Source of the DNA: Lunularia cruciata
Lineage: Eukaryota > Streptophyta > Marchantiopsida > Lunulariales > Lunulariaceae
Assembly: GCA_948567375.1 (NCBI GenBank)
Contig: OX419755.1
Location: 5,089,001 to 5,153,000, forward strand
Length of the DNA stretch: 64,000 nt
Reading direction: 5' to 3'
Position 1 is the stretch's first letter; each line of letters starts with the position of its first letter. Below the pieces are notes generated by a model. That model did not search any database. It worked only from the letters and a program-made list of their open reading frames with translations, and had not been told where the DNA came from. Positions 34,871 through 46,644 of this stretch are shown here, one piece after another. The position numbers were made by a program, and so were the translations under genes.

Positions 34871-35452
34871 GCTCTAATACCATTGTAATACTTTGAGAAC
34901 AAGAGAACTCTCAAGAGAAAAAACACAAACTTCACACTCAATACTCCAATGCCCCAAAGGCGCACCTTCTCTTTATTATATAGCAAAGAGGATCTCCTCA
35001 AAGGAAGCTCCACCTAGGATCAAATACAAGGATTGGTGACATGTCAGTGAGCTATACTCTTATATTCGTTGCTTGGATGGGTGACATGTTGGTCCTTGTC
35101 CGATCTAGTTAGTCAAATAGGTTTGATTAGAGGGAATCTTTAGAGTATCTTCTTGTATGAAGCTCAGAATCACGTAGATGAGATACCGTTGGAAAGCTCT
35201 CAATGAGATAAACCATGGGGGAAATAACAAGCTTTTTTAATAGAGGGGGAGAAATCTTTTCATTTTCAATCTTTTCATCTATTTAGGCCTTTGAAATTGG
35301 CTTTGAAGTTTTTAAGGTATTTTCAACTTCTGCCCTATTACTATAATTACTCTTTTTGTAACACCTCTATTTGATCTACCTAGCCCATCATACACAACAT
35401 CCTTCTAGATGTTTCCAAGTCAATTTTCAACTATAGATAATATGGTATTATA
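34871..35452 (-). repeat. C1 5' LTR and PBS
   Basis: The LTR is at 34884-35452 (569 bp). On the minus strand it ends GTATTACA, and one base later the PBS TGGTATTAGAGC follows (plus 34871-34882). This is the same iMet-type PBS as family A, although the LTRs are unrelated. TTATTATATAGC near 34972 may mark the TATA region. Confidence 0.9.
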
Positions 35453-35457
35453 GTAAG

Positions 35458-36590
35458 TTACAAGTCATTCTTTCTCTTAATGTAGTTGTCATAGTTGAGA
35501 TACTTTAATGGGTGGTATTTAGTTGGTGTTTGCACTTGGTGGTGATCCTTGGTGGAGTACTTGTGGTGGTTACAATTGTAGTTTGAGTTACATTGTCATG
35601 ATAGAATTCTTTGGGGATTCTTGACAAGATACCACAATAATATGCAACAGATTTACTCAAAGTGGTGCTTAGTATCAACTTGTATCTCAAGTCCTAGTGA
35701 GAGAGTAGATTGACATTGACTTGGAGTTTGATACATGAGCTTATTCAATTGAAAGTGCACTTGGTTTGTTCACACTATTGTTGTGGGACATGGATAAGAT
35801 TTATAGGATCTCTAAAGGCCCCAAGTGCTACTCCAGTATAGTGGGTACCACTGAGTTGGATAATTTCCTCCAAGAGTTTGATTTTTGATGTAATTTTAAA
35901 TAGATGCAAAACCCAACTTTGTTTATACCCTTCATGGCATGGAAGGAGGTTGTTTTAGTACTTGGAAGGTCCACCTATGGATGATTATCATGAGTTTAGA
36001 AGAGCTCACTTGGAAGAGATCAAGTTATGGAAACAATAATGATCTTTGAACTACATTTCTATCACTTCAGGCTTGGTTGTTATGGATAGATTGATAGTAC
36101 CTAGAAGTTCTAGCTCTAGTGGTATTGGTAATTCTAGTGGAGGTGCACTAGTTGGAAATGGTAGTACTACAAGTTGGAATACCAGTATAGGAGGTATTAC
36201 TATAAGAGGTGGTGTAATACCAAGGTTTAATTCCGTGGTGAACTTCTTCTAGTGCTTGAGGTAAAATTACCAAAGAGTGTGGATTGACAAGTTGAGGAAC
36301 TTATAAGAGGTGGTGTAATATTAAGGTTTAATTCCATGGTTAAATTCTTCTAGTGCTTGAGGTAAAATTACCAAAGAGTGTGGATTGACAAGTTGAGGAA
36401 CTTGTAGTAGTTCCAATGGAAAACTAAGCAAAACTAAGCAAGTGTATGATTATATACTTGTATGAAATGGTTGATCAATTTTACCCAAATAGTTAATGAG
36501 CACAAGCAATCTAGTTCTAGTATGGAACCCTAGATAATGAATTGTGACATAAAGTACACTTGACAAGAACACCGTTGTTCTAGAGCATAA
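35458..36590 (+). pseudogene. gag: E1 LTR end, leader and start of gag
   Basis: This segment aligns with 40630-41620 of E2. The 5' LTR end and PBS-like region lie near 35655-35680 (weak match, TTAGTATCAAC). The frame 36046-36252 (LNYISIT..., Ser/Gly-rich tail) matches E2 frame 41228-41437, and the alignment continues through ..LINHF.- and MEPLDNEL-like text to about 36580, where E1 ends. No pol or 3' LTR was found, so E1 is a truncated copy. Confidence 0.8.
36201..36402 (+). repeat. 101-bp tandem duplication in E1 gag
   Basis: TATAAGAGGTGGTGTAATA begins at 36201 and again at 36302, and both copies end with GGATTGACAAGTTGAGGAACTT. The period is 101 bp, which shifts the reading frame. E2 carries the segment once. 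The copies differ at only a few sites. Confidence 0.9.
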
Positions 36591-36599
36591 AATTAATAG

Positions 36600-38870
36600 A
36601 CTAAATGAATTCAAACTTTGAACCGCATTACCTTCATCCACTTGGGTCACCTTCATGCGTGCTTAATTTTGATTCTGCACTAAATTGCAAAAATAATGCA
36701 TTTATTATGCACTTAATTGACTATGGAATTGGTGCCATCCCTAACCAAGATGATTTTTTTCTAGACCGATCACTTCCACTCTCCAGCAAAACAACTAGAA
36801 AGAGTCCAAATTAGTGAGACATACGTCAATGAAATAATGCCTTCCAGTCAACATTTAGAGAATTATTTATTCATTCTAGATATCACATTTTGCTACATTT
36901 TTTATAGTCAAAAAACCAAGATTTGATGAGTAATGACTCTTTTTTTTGGCTCCTCAAGTGCCAAAATGCTAATCCCTCATAGAAGATTTAATCAATACAA
37001 AAATGAATTTACAATGCTTTCAAAGAAGAGATAAAACAACTCAAAGCAAAGTAGACCATGAGGAAACTTTCCTCAACATTCAAGGTGGATCCCAATGTTG
37101 TATGAGGAGGGGAGGAAACAACCGCATTTCACTAAATCAACACGGTTATTGGTCAATCTGTTCCTTAACTTCAAGAAAATTGCAAATCCTCTTGAATGAG
37201 CTGTTCATAGACTTCTTCTCATCTCAAAAGGCGGATCTAGTACTCTTGAAATCGGTTGCTACGCCTTTTATGGGTTGTCTAGTCACCGGCACTACACCTC
37301 CATAAAATCAAGAGCTATTGGACACCTAAAGCAAAGTGGACCAAGAGAAGGAGACTACCATAGTGGATCAAGAAATAGACTCCCCCCTCAAGAGTCAGGG
37401 TAGATCCAAGCATGCATAAAGTCTACTCACCGGCATTGCACCTCCATGAACTCAATAGCTATTGAACTCAACACCCAAGCAAATAGAAGCTATCTCACAT
37501 CATATGCCCGAGATAACACTAAAACACCATTCCTGATCATCTTGAATGTGTGTACAAAGCCCTCTTACCTGATTCACATGGCTCCATCATGCTTACTAAA
37601 AGACAAAGTCCGGCAATGATGATTTTGACGGAGCACTGACAGAGCTCGTATCATGATGTGCAAACCCTTGTCTGAGCCTATATGTCAGGCAGCTCTAGTT
37701 TTGTTTCAGCCCTTTCAAACCAAGATTTTTCTAGGTTAATGGATTGGTGATACAACGTGCAATAGAAAATCAAAGTTCCCTTTCTATGATAGGTTTAAGT
37801 TTTCCCAAGAGTGAGCCGTTTGACTTCCTGTCTTCACAAGTCATCTTTCCAAGCAAATACCTATTTGGATTTGATTTATAACCTTCAAGATTGGATCCAG
37901 ATGCAATGTGTTTTAATTTTTTCAAGAACCAACACCAGAACTCTAGAGAAGAATCTTACTCCTATTCAAAACTTATTTTTTTTCTCAACAATGTGATTAA
38001 TTTCATGAGATTTTTTATTTTAGACTCCATTAATCATAAAATATAAGATCATAAAATCCATTTTGAACTTATGAAGAAAGATTGAAATCTGAATCTGATG
38101 ATTTTTTTTCCAAAATGAATATGAGAGTCAAAAGATATTGATTTGCAAACCCCAAACTCCTTACCCTAGTTTGAGAGCTGGTTACCTATTAGTGCCAATC
38201 AATAATCCAAAGTGACCTGCCATAGCATATATATATAAGGTTGATGCACGTCAAAGTTAACTACCGGACATGTGCCCTCCCGTGGACACATGAAGATACT
38301 CTTTCCCCCAATGTTTTAGAGGCTAACAAATGTCAAAACTGAAGTACATCATCAAGCCATATGAAGTGGCCTTCTATCGAAGAAAAGATGGGTAGTTACT
38401 TTGAAGAGCCACACTACCTTACCTTCATAGTTTTGAACACTTAAACCTCCCTTCGAGTGAGTAGTGACAAATTCAAAGAAGAGTAGAAAGAGATATTTAC
38501 AATGACAAGAAGTGGTCACTCCCAAGGAAAAAATGCATAATCTTTGGAGTGAAGGGAGAAATAGTCCAAAGATCCAAAGGGAGAGTGGATAGGATTCTAA
38601 ACTTTGAGTGGATAGGATTCTAAACTTTGAGTGGATAAGATTTTAAACTTTGTCCAAAGAGGACATTAAGGAGTATACGTTCTTGCACATGTGAAAGGAT
38701 GCCACCTCGAAGAAATAAAAATTGTTATTGGTAATGATGGCTACCCAATCTGCATTGCCAAATAGCATGATTCTAGAAAGGACAATGGCACTTTTGTGAG
38801 AACTCAAATAAGCCCATATGGTAAACCACATTGCTTGATTGACCGGGGCAAGAGCGCATATAGCCAATTT
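36600..38870. other. Unassigned segment between E1 and E2
   Basis: Frames of up to 100 residues (37003-37305 plus) show no domain. Two related blocks near 37030-37110 and 37330-37450 share AAGCAAAGT(A/G)GACCA and GTGGATC/GTAGATCC phrases, suggesting an old local duplication. No LTR ends or transposase motifs were found. It may be host intergenic DNA or unrecognisable transposon remains. Confidence 0.4.
38583..38651. repeat. 23-bp tandem repeat, 3 copies
   Basis: The unit GAGTGGATAGGATTCTAAACTTT occurs at 38583, 38606 and 38629; the third copy has two substitutions. It is a simple minisatellite. Confidence 0.9.
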
Positions 38871-40869
38871 GTTGTTTTGCAAATTTTAGCTTGTGTTTGA
38901 AGAATAGAATCACCTTTACAATGCGCAAGTGTAGTGATGTCTGGTCAAGATGGTTTGAGACATTACCTTGAATATGAGTTCTGTCATGCCATTTGTAGTG
39001 TTATATCTAGATTACTCAGACATTAGAGTTGCATTGATAGTAGTAGAGGTATTTTAGCAATTTCCTATAGACTACTTTCTGATGGTCAGATTTTGTGTTT
39101 GAGGTATTGATTTCATGGTGGTGCCCACCATCACTTTGCACCATTTGCACCATCGAGTGTGCCATCAATGGGACCGTTAGGGTTCTAGACCTAGACCAAG
39201 TTTAGGGGTATACTTTTGCAGTATAGCTCTAGAGAGCTCACTTCTTTGATTTGAGCCTTTGAGTTCTTGGCTATGGTGGACAGAGGCCGAGGAGTGTCAC
39301 TTGGATTCTCTTAGCTAGAGTGGATGTGGCTTGACTATAGTTAGTGCTTAGTTGTTGGCAATTTATAGAGTGAAAGATAAAATACTGATCTAAGTTGAGT
39401 TGATTCAAGAATGTAAATGATCTGATTATATCAAAGAAGTGAAGTCAAAGGGAAATTGGTGCAAAAACTACAAGTGTTAGTGGTATCTCCAAGTGCAATG
39501 GATCTCTGGTAGCTTAATCAAAGTTCAAGTTTTCTCTGGTGTGCACAAGCTTGTTGCTTGATCTAGATTTAGCAATAAGGCACACTGTGTGTGGAAGTAG
39601 TGGCCAATTTTTGAGCAAAGAAGAACCAATTTTTAAGCAATGGTTGTGATTTTGAGCTCAAGAAGTGAAGACATAACCAATTTATTGTGAGTTGAACTTA
39701 GAAAGTAAAATTGAAGGTGGAGTTGGGAACTTATTCTCATGAATTTGTGATTTGGAAAAACATGTTAATTTAGTTTGGCTCGAGTGGAGAGTTAGCGGAG
39801 GATTTGGTGGTAAGCCAAATTTAGGATTTATATCAGATTTTTGCTAGAGTTTACGTCAAATTTTGGCCAGATTTGGAAGAGTTTTGCTAGATTTGGAGGA
39901 GTTTTGAAGTTGCAGATTTTGGTCATAGTTAGTGGAGTTTTGCTAGATTTGGATGAGTTTTGCCAAATTTAGATGAGGTTTGAAGTGGCAAGAAGAAAGG
40001 CCTCATTTGGCTAAATTTTGACATTTTGAGACTTTGAGGCATAAGGTTGTGGGCTATGAGAGGCTACAAAGGCCTAGAAGGGCTAGCTTGCTGGCGTGAG
40101 GCTAGCTAGTTTAGAGTAGATCTTGATCATTGTTTTGCAAAATCTGCCCATCCTACTAGATTGTGCGCAACAAGGTTTGACCCTTAGATCTCTTGTTCCT
40201 CAATTGGTGCCCTAGCCAATTGGTCCACCCTCACTTGTTGTCCTAGTGATTGGCCCACTATTATCTATACACTTGTAGCTTTGGCTAGGAGTGGCAGTTT
40301 GATTTCTTTCTTGGTGATCTTGGTAGCTTAGGACGTACATACAAACTTCTCTTATGTCAAATGCCAAATGGTTACAGACTCAATCTTGTGTTGCTTTATG
40401 AGATGGAGGTTTTTGTTTAGATTTCTTGTGATTGAACCTCCTCCATTCTCTACTTCCTATTTGTGCACCACATTTGTATAAGGTGCCCTAACTTTTAAGC
40501 ATTGGTGCTCTAGTGTGCTCTCAATAGTAAGGCTAGAGTGATGACTAGTCAGACTACCCTTGTTTCTCTCCGGTGAGGCAAGAAGTGATGACCTATAGAC
40601 CGTGAGAGTGCGTGTTGTTATGGCAGGTTATAGGTTGCCCTTTCTCCTAGTGTAGTTAACTCAATCATAGTTATATTAATAGGTGGTGCTCCATGGGTAT
40701 TGGCACTTGGTGGTGCTCAGTTGGTGTTGGCTCTTGGTGGGGTACTTGCAGTTGCAATTTGTGGTTCTGATTTGCAATTCTGGTTGTGGTTACTTTGTCC
40801 CGATGGAGTTCATTGGGGACTCCAGAGGAGTTAGCCTTGCAATATGCAGTGGGTTTACTCAAAGTGGCA
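38870..40869 (+). repeat. E2 5' LTR
   Basis: Aligned with E1 (13500-15210 plus 35458-35667) over almost its full length and with 56260-56640 near its start. The end is placed at GTGGCA (40869), two bases before the PBS-like TGGTATTAG. The first 100 bp are poorly conserved against the 3' LTR, so the start is approximate. It contains a pyrimidine/purine-biased stretch with repeated GTGGTGCTC... phrases near 40690-40740. Confidence 0.78.
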
Positions 40870-40871
40870 CT

Positions 40872-40884
40872 TGGTATTAGCTTG
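40872..40884 (+). promoter_or_regulatory. E2 putative primer-binding site
   Basis: TGGTATTAGCTTG matches the first nine or ten bases of the iMet-type PBS used by families A and C (TGGTATTAGAGC) and then diverges. It lies directly after the inferred LTR end. Position supports it; the partial match keeps confidence moderate. Confidence 0.6.
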
Positions 40885-40909
40885 TATCTCAAGTCCCAAT
40901 GAGGGAGGA

Positions 40910-42330
40910 GATTGACTCTGAGTTGGAATTTGACACAAGAGCTGATTCAATTGAGAGTGCACTTGGCGTGTTCACACCATTGTTGTGGGACATGGACAAG
41001 ATTTATGGGGTCTCCAAAGACCCTAAGTGTTACTTTGGTACAATGGGTATCATTGAGTTGGATGACTTCATCTAGGAGTTTGATGGTTAGTGTCATTTGC
41101 AACAGATGCGGAACCCGACTTTGTTTACATCCTTCATGGCATCAGAGGAGTTGTTTCAACATTTGGAGGGTCCGTTGATGAACGACTACCATGAGTTTAA
41201 CAAAGCTCATTTGGAGGAGATTGAGTTATGGAGACAATATTGTCTCTAAACTATATCTCTATCACTTTAGGCTCGGTTGCCAAGAGTAGATTGGTTGTAC
41301 CCATAAGTTCTAGCTCAAGTAGTGTTGGTGGAGCTAGTAGATGTGCACTAGTTGAATATAGTACTACCACAAGTGGAGGTACCACTGTAAGAGGTAGTGT
41401 GGTATTAGGGTTTAACCCCATGGTGGAGTTCTTTTAGTGTTTGAGGCAGAACTACCAAGGAGTGTGGATTGACAAGTTGAGGAGCTTGTAGGAGTTCCAA
41501 CAGAAGGTTAGAGAAAGCTTATGCAAGGCATACACTCGCATGAGATGGCTAATTGGTTTCACTCATGGAGTTATTAAGGCCCAAGCAGTCCAATTTTTGG
41601 TATGGGATATTGGACAAGGAGTTGCAATGTAGAGTTTGTGATGTCATGATGTTATATGCTACTTCGCCTACTTTAACAATGGTCTTTGGTTTGGCTGAGC
41701 CTATTGAGCTCAACATGGTGGAAGAGAGAGTAGTGATATCTGGATTTGGTAAGGAGACCTCATCTATTATAGCTATGACTTCTTCTAGAGTGCAGTAGAG
41801 TGCACCACATCCAATTGGTTTTTGAGGACAAGGTGGACAGCCCAGGTCCTATGGAGTGAGTGGAGGGTCTATTGTAGTTAGACCTTTACCTTCATTTTTG
41901 GGTCAATAGCAACCAGTGAGTAATGGTGTTGCTTGTTGGAGTTGTGATGGACCTCACCATAGGAGAGAGTGTACTCAAGGCAATGGACCTGATACCTCTG
42001 GTGCATCATAACCAACACAAAGGCAGTGTGAACATTGGAGTTGTGATGGACCTCACCATAGGAGAGAGTGTACTCAAGGCAATGGACCTGATACTTCTGG
42101 TGCATCAGAACCAACACAAAGGCAGTGTGAACATTGCCACACATTTGGTCACACTAGTGACCGGAGCTTTGACCTACACTCTGAGTTACAGAGTAGTAGG
42201 GTTGCTATGGCAGGTAGTAGAGGAGCTCCAATTCATGGAGGACAAGGTGGTGGTAGAGGATCTACACCTAGTAGAGGTGTGGTACCTGCCCTTACTTTTG
42301 AATATAGCCATCGCTACTTGGATTGAGTAG
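40910..42330 (+). pseudogene. gag: E2 gag with duplicated zinc knuckle
   Basis: Plus-strand pieces show the gag core from about 40950, the Ser/Gly-rich segment at 41228-41437 and the helical part near 41460-41800. At 41937-42134 a 99-bp unit is present twice, each encoding a CWSCDGPHHRREC-type knuckle (C-X2-C-X3-H-X4-C), and a third knuckle CEHCHTFGHTSDRS follows with Ser in place of the last Cys. Knuckles bind the genomic RNA. Stops occur between pieces; the duplication is in frame. Confidence 0.82.
41937..42134 (+). repeat. 99-bp in-frame tandem duplication of E2 zinc knuckle
   Basis: TGGAGTTGTGATGGACCTCACC begins at 41937 and 42036; the units run to GTGTGAACAT and differ at only two or three positions (for example GATACCTCT/GATACTTCT and ATCATAACC/ATCAGAACC). 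The period of 99 bp preserves the reading frame. One difference is a stop (TAA) present only in the first copy. Confidence 0.93.
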
Positions 42331-43260
42331 TTGGAGCAGAGATTAGCTAGTATGGCCATTGTGCAGAGGAGATCAAATTTGGATGTTGAAGCTTCCATCT
42401 CATATGTTGGTGATAAAGATGCTTTGGACTTCATGTGCAGAGAAGCATAGGTGGATGCATTTGCAATAATGACTAGGAGTGCAATTTGTGCTCCAGAGCC
42501 TAGAGAAGCATTAGTGGAGTTGGACCCATAGAGAGGAGAGGTTTGGAGATAGGTCAGACTTCCCCAATCTTTCACACTATTTGAGGCATTATAGACAACA
42601 TCCATGGCTCCTAGACATCCCAATACAGGTGTGGTAGGTGGTAATGTGGTGCATGATGGACTACCTACTAGTCAACCACCAACTACTACATAGACTAAGT
42701 CTAGCATGATGTTAGGGGCGGCTCAACTGATTATGCGGTGCCCTTTATTTTCAGCCAATGACATATGTACATTGGGAGTTGACCCAACCCCAATGTTCCG
42801 GTTGGCTGCCATGCTTTGTGAGAGTAGGGATTATGTGGTTCCTACTACTAGAGCAAAGGTGGTTGATAGTGGAGCTAACTAGGTTGAGGAGCATGGGATC
42901 TGTTCAACAACCAATGGTTTATGGCAAGCAACAACGGCTAGATTGGAGAAGTTGCCAACTAGACCGGCCTTTGAGAGAGCATGGTTCACACCTGGTGTTG
43001 TCCTATTGGATAACCAAAGAAGGTCTTTTTGTTTGGTGGGACCTTTAGGGAAGGTCTATACACCACAGAGAGTCTTGTTAGACTCTGGTGTGCAGCCCTT
43101 TGTGTTGGAGAAGGTTGCAATAGTCAAGCTGGAGTTACAAAAGACCAATGTGGAGAGGTGTCTAATTTAGATCTAGACATCTCTAGGTGGTGGTTCAACA
43201 CAATACATCACACGTGGAGAGCTAGTTGTTCAGCTTCAGCCCAATCATCCAATTGATAGC
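42331..43260 (+). pseudogene. pol: E2 gag-protease linker and protease (decayed)
   Basis: Frame 42943-43170 contains RVLLDSGVQPFVLEK, a retropepsin active-site region with the DSG triplet intact (about 43075-43115). Upstream text (42331-42900) is a Thr/Ser-rich linker with scattered stops. Downstream, near 43170-43260, GGGSTQYITRGELVVQL-like sequence fits the second half of the protease. Confidence 0.75.
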
Positions 43261-45130
43261 TCGGTGATGAGAGCTTAGGCTATTGCAACAATACTTGAGT
43301 CATACGATGTGCTAGTTGGGGGAGCAGTATTATACCCCATGGGTTTCAACATTGATTATTGAGAGTCCCCTATAGACCAAGTTGGTAGATTGGTGAGAGA
43401 CGGGTATGTTGCCTACCAATACATTTCAATAGCTGCAATCTTGGCTCATTATAGTTTGGGACCATGGCAGCATCAATTTCAGCTTTCAATGGTGTAGTTA
43501 CTTGGCCTGGTGACTTGTTGGAGAGGAACGCACATGTAGAGGATACTTCAATACTAGAGAAGATCACTTGGATTTGGAGTACAAGTAGGATTTTTCCATC
43601 CACCTTGGATGTTTTATTGTGGAGTTCAGAGGAGGCATTGCAGCATCATACAGATCAATTGGTGCAACAAGCTTAGAGTGGAGCCTTCGTACCATCAGGA
43701 GATGAGTGTGAGGATGAGTCTCCAAAGTTGATTACCTTGACACCTCTAGATACCACACTCATTTCTTGGCAATATCCAATAGAGGTGATATGTCTATTGG
43801 AGTTGTTTGGTGGGATTAGCACCGGACTAGCTACGGTATTACAAGCAGATATACGAGTACAAATATACTTGTATATGAGAGAGATGAGACTTGTATGTAT
43901 GTGGAGAGAGATGAGACTGCTAGGCAAGTCTCTCTATATCATGTGGCACACTTGGCCTATTGGTATTCAGAGTTATTGCCAATGTCAACAGTTAGGGGTT
44001 ACCAAAAGGCCCTATCAACAGACATTTCCTTATTGGGGGCGCATGATTTGGAGAGACATGGACATGTTCACTTGGTGATTTCTGGATGGCCATGTTAGGG
44101 ACATGTACGTGATGGTCAAGGTTTGGGTCTTTAGGATCCTCATTTTGGTGTGTTTTGGGAGATGTTACAACAACATCTCCAAGTTCATCAGTTTGTTTCT
44201 CCAACTTACATTTTGGAGAACACTCTTTTGATGGGTGATTCTTGTACCTGGGTAGTGGTAAGTTCACATTAGGTCCATTCTTGGATGGAACTTGTTGTAT
44301 TGTTAGATGCAGCCAGAGTAGGATCACAAGCTCATTGTCTTTGTCTTTGGTAGATGAACCTCTTACCCAAAGAGGTTTTATAGCGTGCTTATGATGGGAT
44401 TCATTGACTTGACCACATCCTATTGATGACATCTTGGATGTTGGGTGTTAGTCTCAGATAGTGGTAATGGTTGATATGTCACCTATAGAAGTGGTGAATA
44501 GATAGTCTAGAGTCGCATTTCTTGCACTCATGAGTCTCCCAAACTCTCATGCTTTTTGAGAAGGAGAACCTAGACTTATTTGGGACTCACCGTTATAGCA
44601 ATTAGTGGAGCTCAATGCTGATGAGAAAGAGTGAGTAATGTGTTTTTGCACCGGTATTACTGCTATTCCAATAGTGTTAGAGGTATCTAGGCATCATGTG
44701 TTAGGTCAGGCTATGGACTTGAATTGTTTGACCTGGATTGTGAGTTTTGGCTTGGCAAAGAAGCATAGAATGCGCTTGATATGCATCGCCACTTGTACAC
44801 TTGTGGGCCTTGTGCCTATTGAGACAATTTAGGCACATGCTGGAGGCAATGGACCGACTGGATAGGCTATTCTTGGGATACAATCAATGGCTACTAGGGA
44901 GAGTGGTCTACTTGGAGTCCATCCAAGTGAGTGTGGTCTACTTGGATTACACCCTTGGTCTACTTGGGATGCAACTAGAGGACGTATGGAGCTTGCAGCT
45001 AGATCATAGAGAGTTTTTCACACAAAGGTTGGGACCTCTAGTAGTTGGGTGCATGACACTATTGCTCCCAAGGGGCCAATGTAGTAGCCCGTCACCATGT
45101 CTTTCACTCCTACTATAGTTATAGAGGATA
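43260..45130 (+). pseudogene. pol: E2 region between protease and RT (decayed)
   Basis: Plus-strand fragments (for example 43464-43676 and 43728-44078) are open but without a recognisable domain. The spacing to the RT is about 1.9 kb, longer than in families A and C. It may hold an unusual linker domain or a decayed insertion. I cannot assign a function. Confidence 0.4.
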
Positions 45131-45904
45131 CTTGGGAGCCTGTTCTTGGACCCAAGCTTATAGGAGAAGAAAGACAAAGGGTTTAGAGGTTCTTGAGGAG
45201 CTACACAAATTGTTTTACCTTCAATATGAAGGATTTGGGTGCTTTGAAAGGACTTGGTATACGGATTGAGCTAATTAGCAAAACACTAGTTTTTTTATGT
45301 CTAGTTTTATCGCTATAGTGACATGGAGAGGATATTGATTCAGAGCCAGAGTAGAGACCTTTTTGAGGTTGGTTTGGTGGAGATCTCACAAGGAGAGTTT
45401 GCATCAACTACAATGATGCTAGCCAAGAAGGATATGCATGGAAACTACATAAATAGGCAGATGTATGGAGATTATCGTCCTATCAACCGATAGATTAGGG
45501 CTGATTGGTATACAATGCCTACATTGAAGGAGATTTTTGATATGATTGGGCATGTAAAGGTCTTCAATACTTTGGATCATTGAGCAAGATATCATCAATT
45601 GCCGATTAGAGAGGAGGAAAGTCCAAGACATCATTTTGGGCTAAATCACAGCAAGGATGTGTTAAATCAATGGATGTTCTTACTATTTGGGTTAAAGAAC
45701 ACTCTTGCCAAGTTCCGAAGGGTCATGGATAGGATCTTAGCTAGATTGGATTTTGCTCGGTGCTATATTGATGACATTTTGGTCTATAGCTCTACTATGG
45801 AGGAGCATGAGAGACAGTTGTTGGAGGTGTTTGAGAGGTTGAGATCTCATGGACTCAAATTACATCTTGGAGATTTTTCCATGAGCAAGTTGAGTATTTG
45901 GATC
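45130..45904 (+). pseudogene. pol: E2 reverse transcriptase, 5' part
   Basis: The frame 45599-45943 gives LPIREEES..., MFLLFGLKNTLAKFRRVMDRIL (the PFGL-NAP-F block), then the catalytic CYIDDILVYS and MEEHERQLLEVFERL, followed by HGLKLHLG. The N-terminal fingers at 45130-45590 are broken. The RT is cut after FEYL-type text at 45904 by the B1 LTR; the last residues of that open frame come from B1, not from RT. Confidence 0.88.
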
Positions 45905-46596
45905 TGTGAGCCGGCCTGTCTCTCACTCAAGATGAACCTCTGATGGCTATTATGGTAGCGCACCATGGACTAAGAAGGCAAGGAACCCCAACTCCATCAT
46001 ACTCCTCCAAGGCTAACACTCCAAGACTCAAGACATTGCTCACTAGAGAACTCAATGAGAGAGAGATAGTTGCAAATGAAAGGATGATGAGTACCTCCTC
46101 ACTCCTTGTTTATATACTTGTGAAATAGTTACGTACCAAAGTTACTAATTACCGTAGTAACTCAAGTTACTAGACTAAAAGTCAAGTAAAGTCAAAAAGT
46201 AGAAAGGAATATCCATTCACATGGGCATATTCCCCTAAGCATGTGGTCTTATCTTGACCCAACCACTAAAGCAAGGATTCCTTCACATGGGCTATCCTTG
46301 GACTAAAGAAGAATCCAAAACAAAAAGGCTTGCGGGCCCAAGAGTTCTCAACTCTTTCCCCAAAGCCAAACACCTAGGAATAATACCAAGTCAACACACT
46401 AAAATCCAAAATAGTGGTGCTCATCTTTTCTACTTCCTCTAAAGTAAGGTCCCATCTATCTTAGCTATGACTAACTTTAGCTAACCATGACTAATATAGA
46501 ACCATCCTTTATCTCTATATAAATAATATCTCTTAAGTACTTGTAATACCAAGCTAAATATCACAATACCACACACATGCACAAATGGGTGTTACA
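45905..46596 (-). repeat. B1 3' LTR (692 bp)
   Basis: In element sense the LTR begins TGTAACACCC and ends CCGGCTCACA. It contains TTATTTATATAGAG, a TATA-like region. By eye it is the same as the other LTR over all 692 bp, and its related solo copy lies at 58688-59396. Confidence 0.96.
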
Positions 46597-46644
46597 TTTA
46601 CCCCCGGACTAAGTTTTCACTTTGTCCTCAAAGAGAAGGTCTCT

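Larger units (their letters stand above)
15211..35452 (-). mobile_element. C1: chromovirus (Ty3/gypsy) carrying nested insertions
   Basis: This is a minus-strand element with a 3' LTR at 15211-15797 and a 5' LTR at 34884-35452. The target duplication is GCAAG (15206-15210) and GTAAG (35453-35457), one mismatch. Internal order on the minus strand is PBS, gag, [A2 insertion], protease/linker, RT N-terminus, [X insertion], RT core, RNase H, integrase, chromodomain. Removing A2 and X leaves roughly 6.3 kb, normal for a chromovirus. All coding parts carry stops. It was inserted in the LTR of E1, which is therefore older. Confidence 0.92.

Noticed and set aside
45599-45943. C-terminal residues of the E2 RT frame ending in a unique tail
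   Set aside because: The last 12 or so codons come from the B1 LTR starting at 45905; they are not part of the RT.
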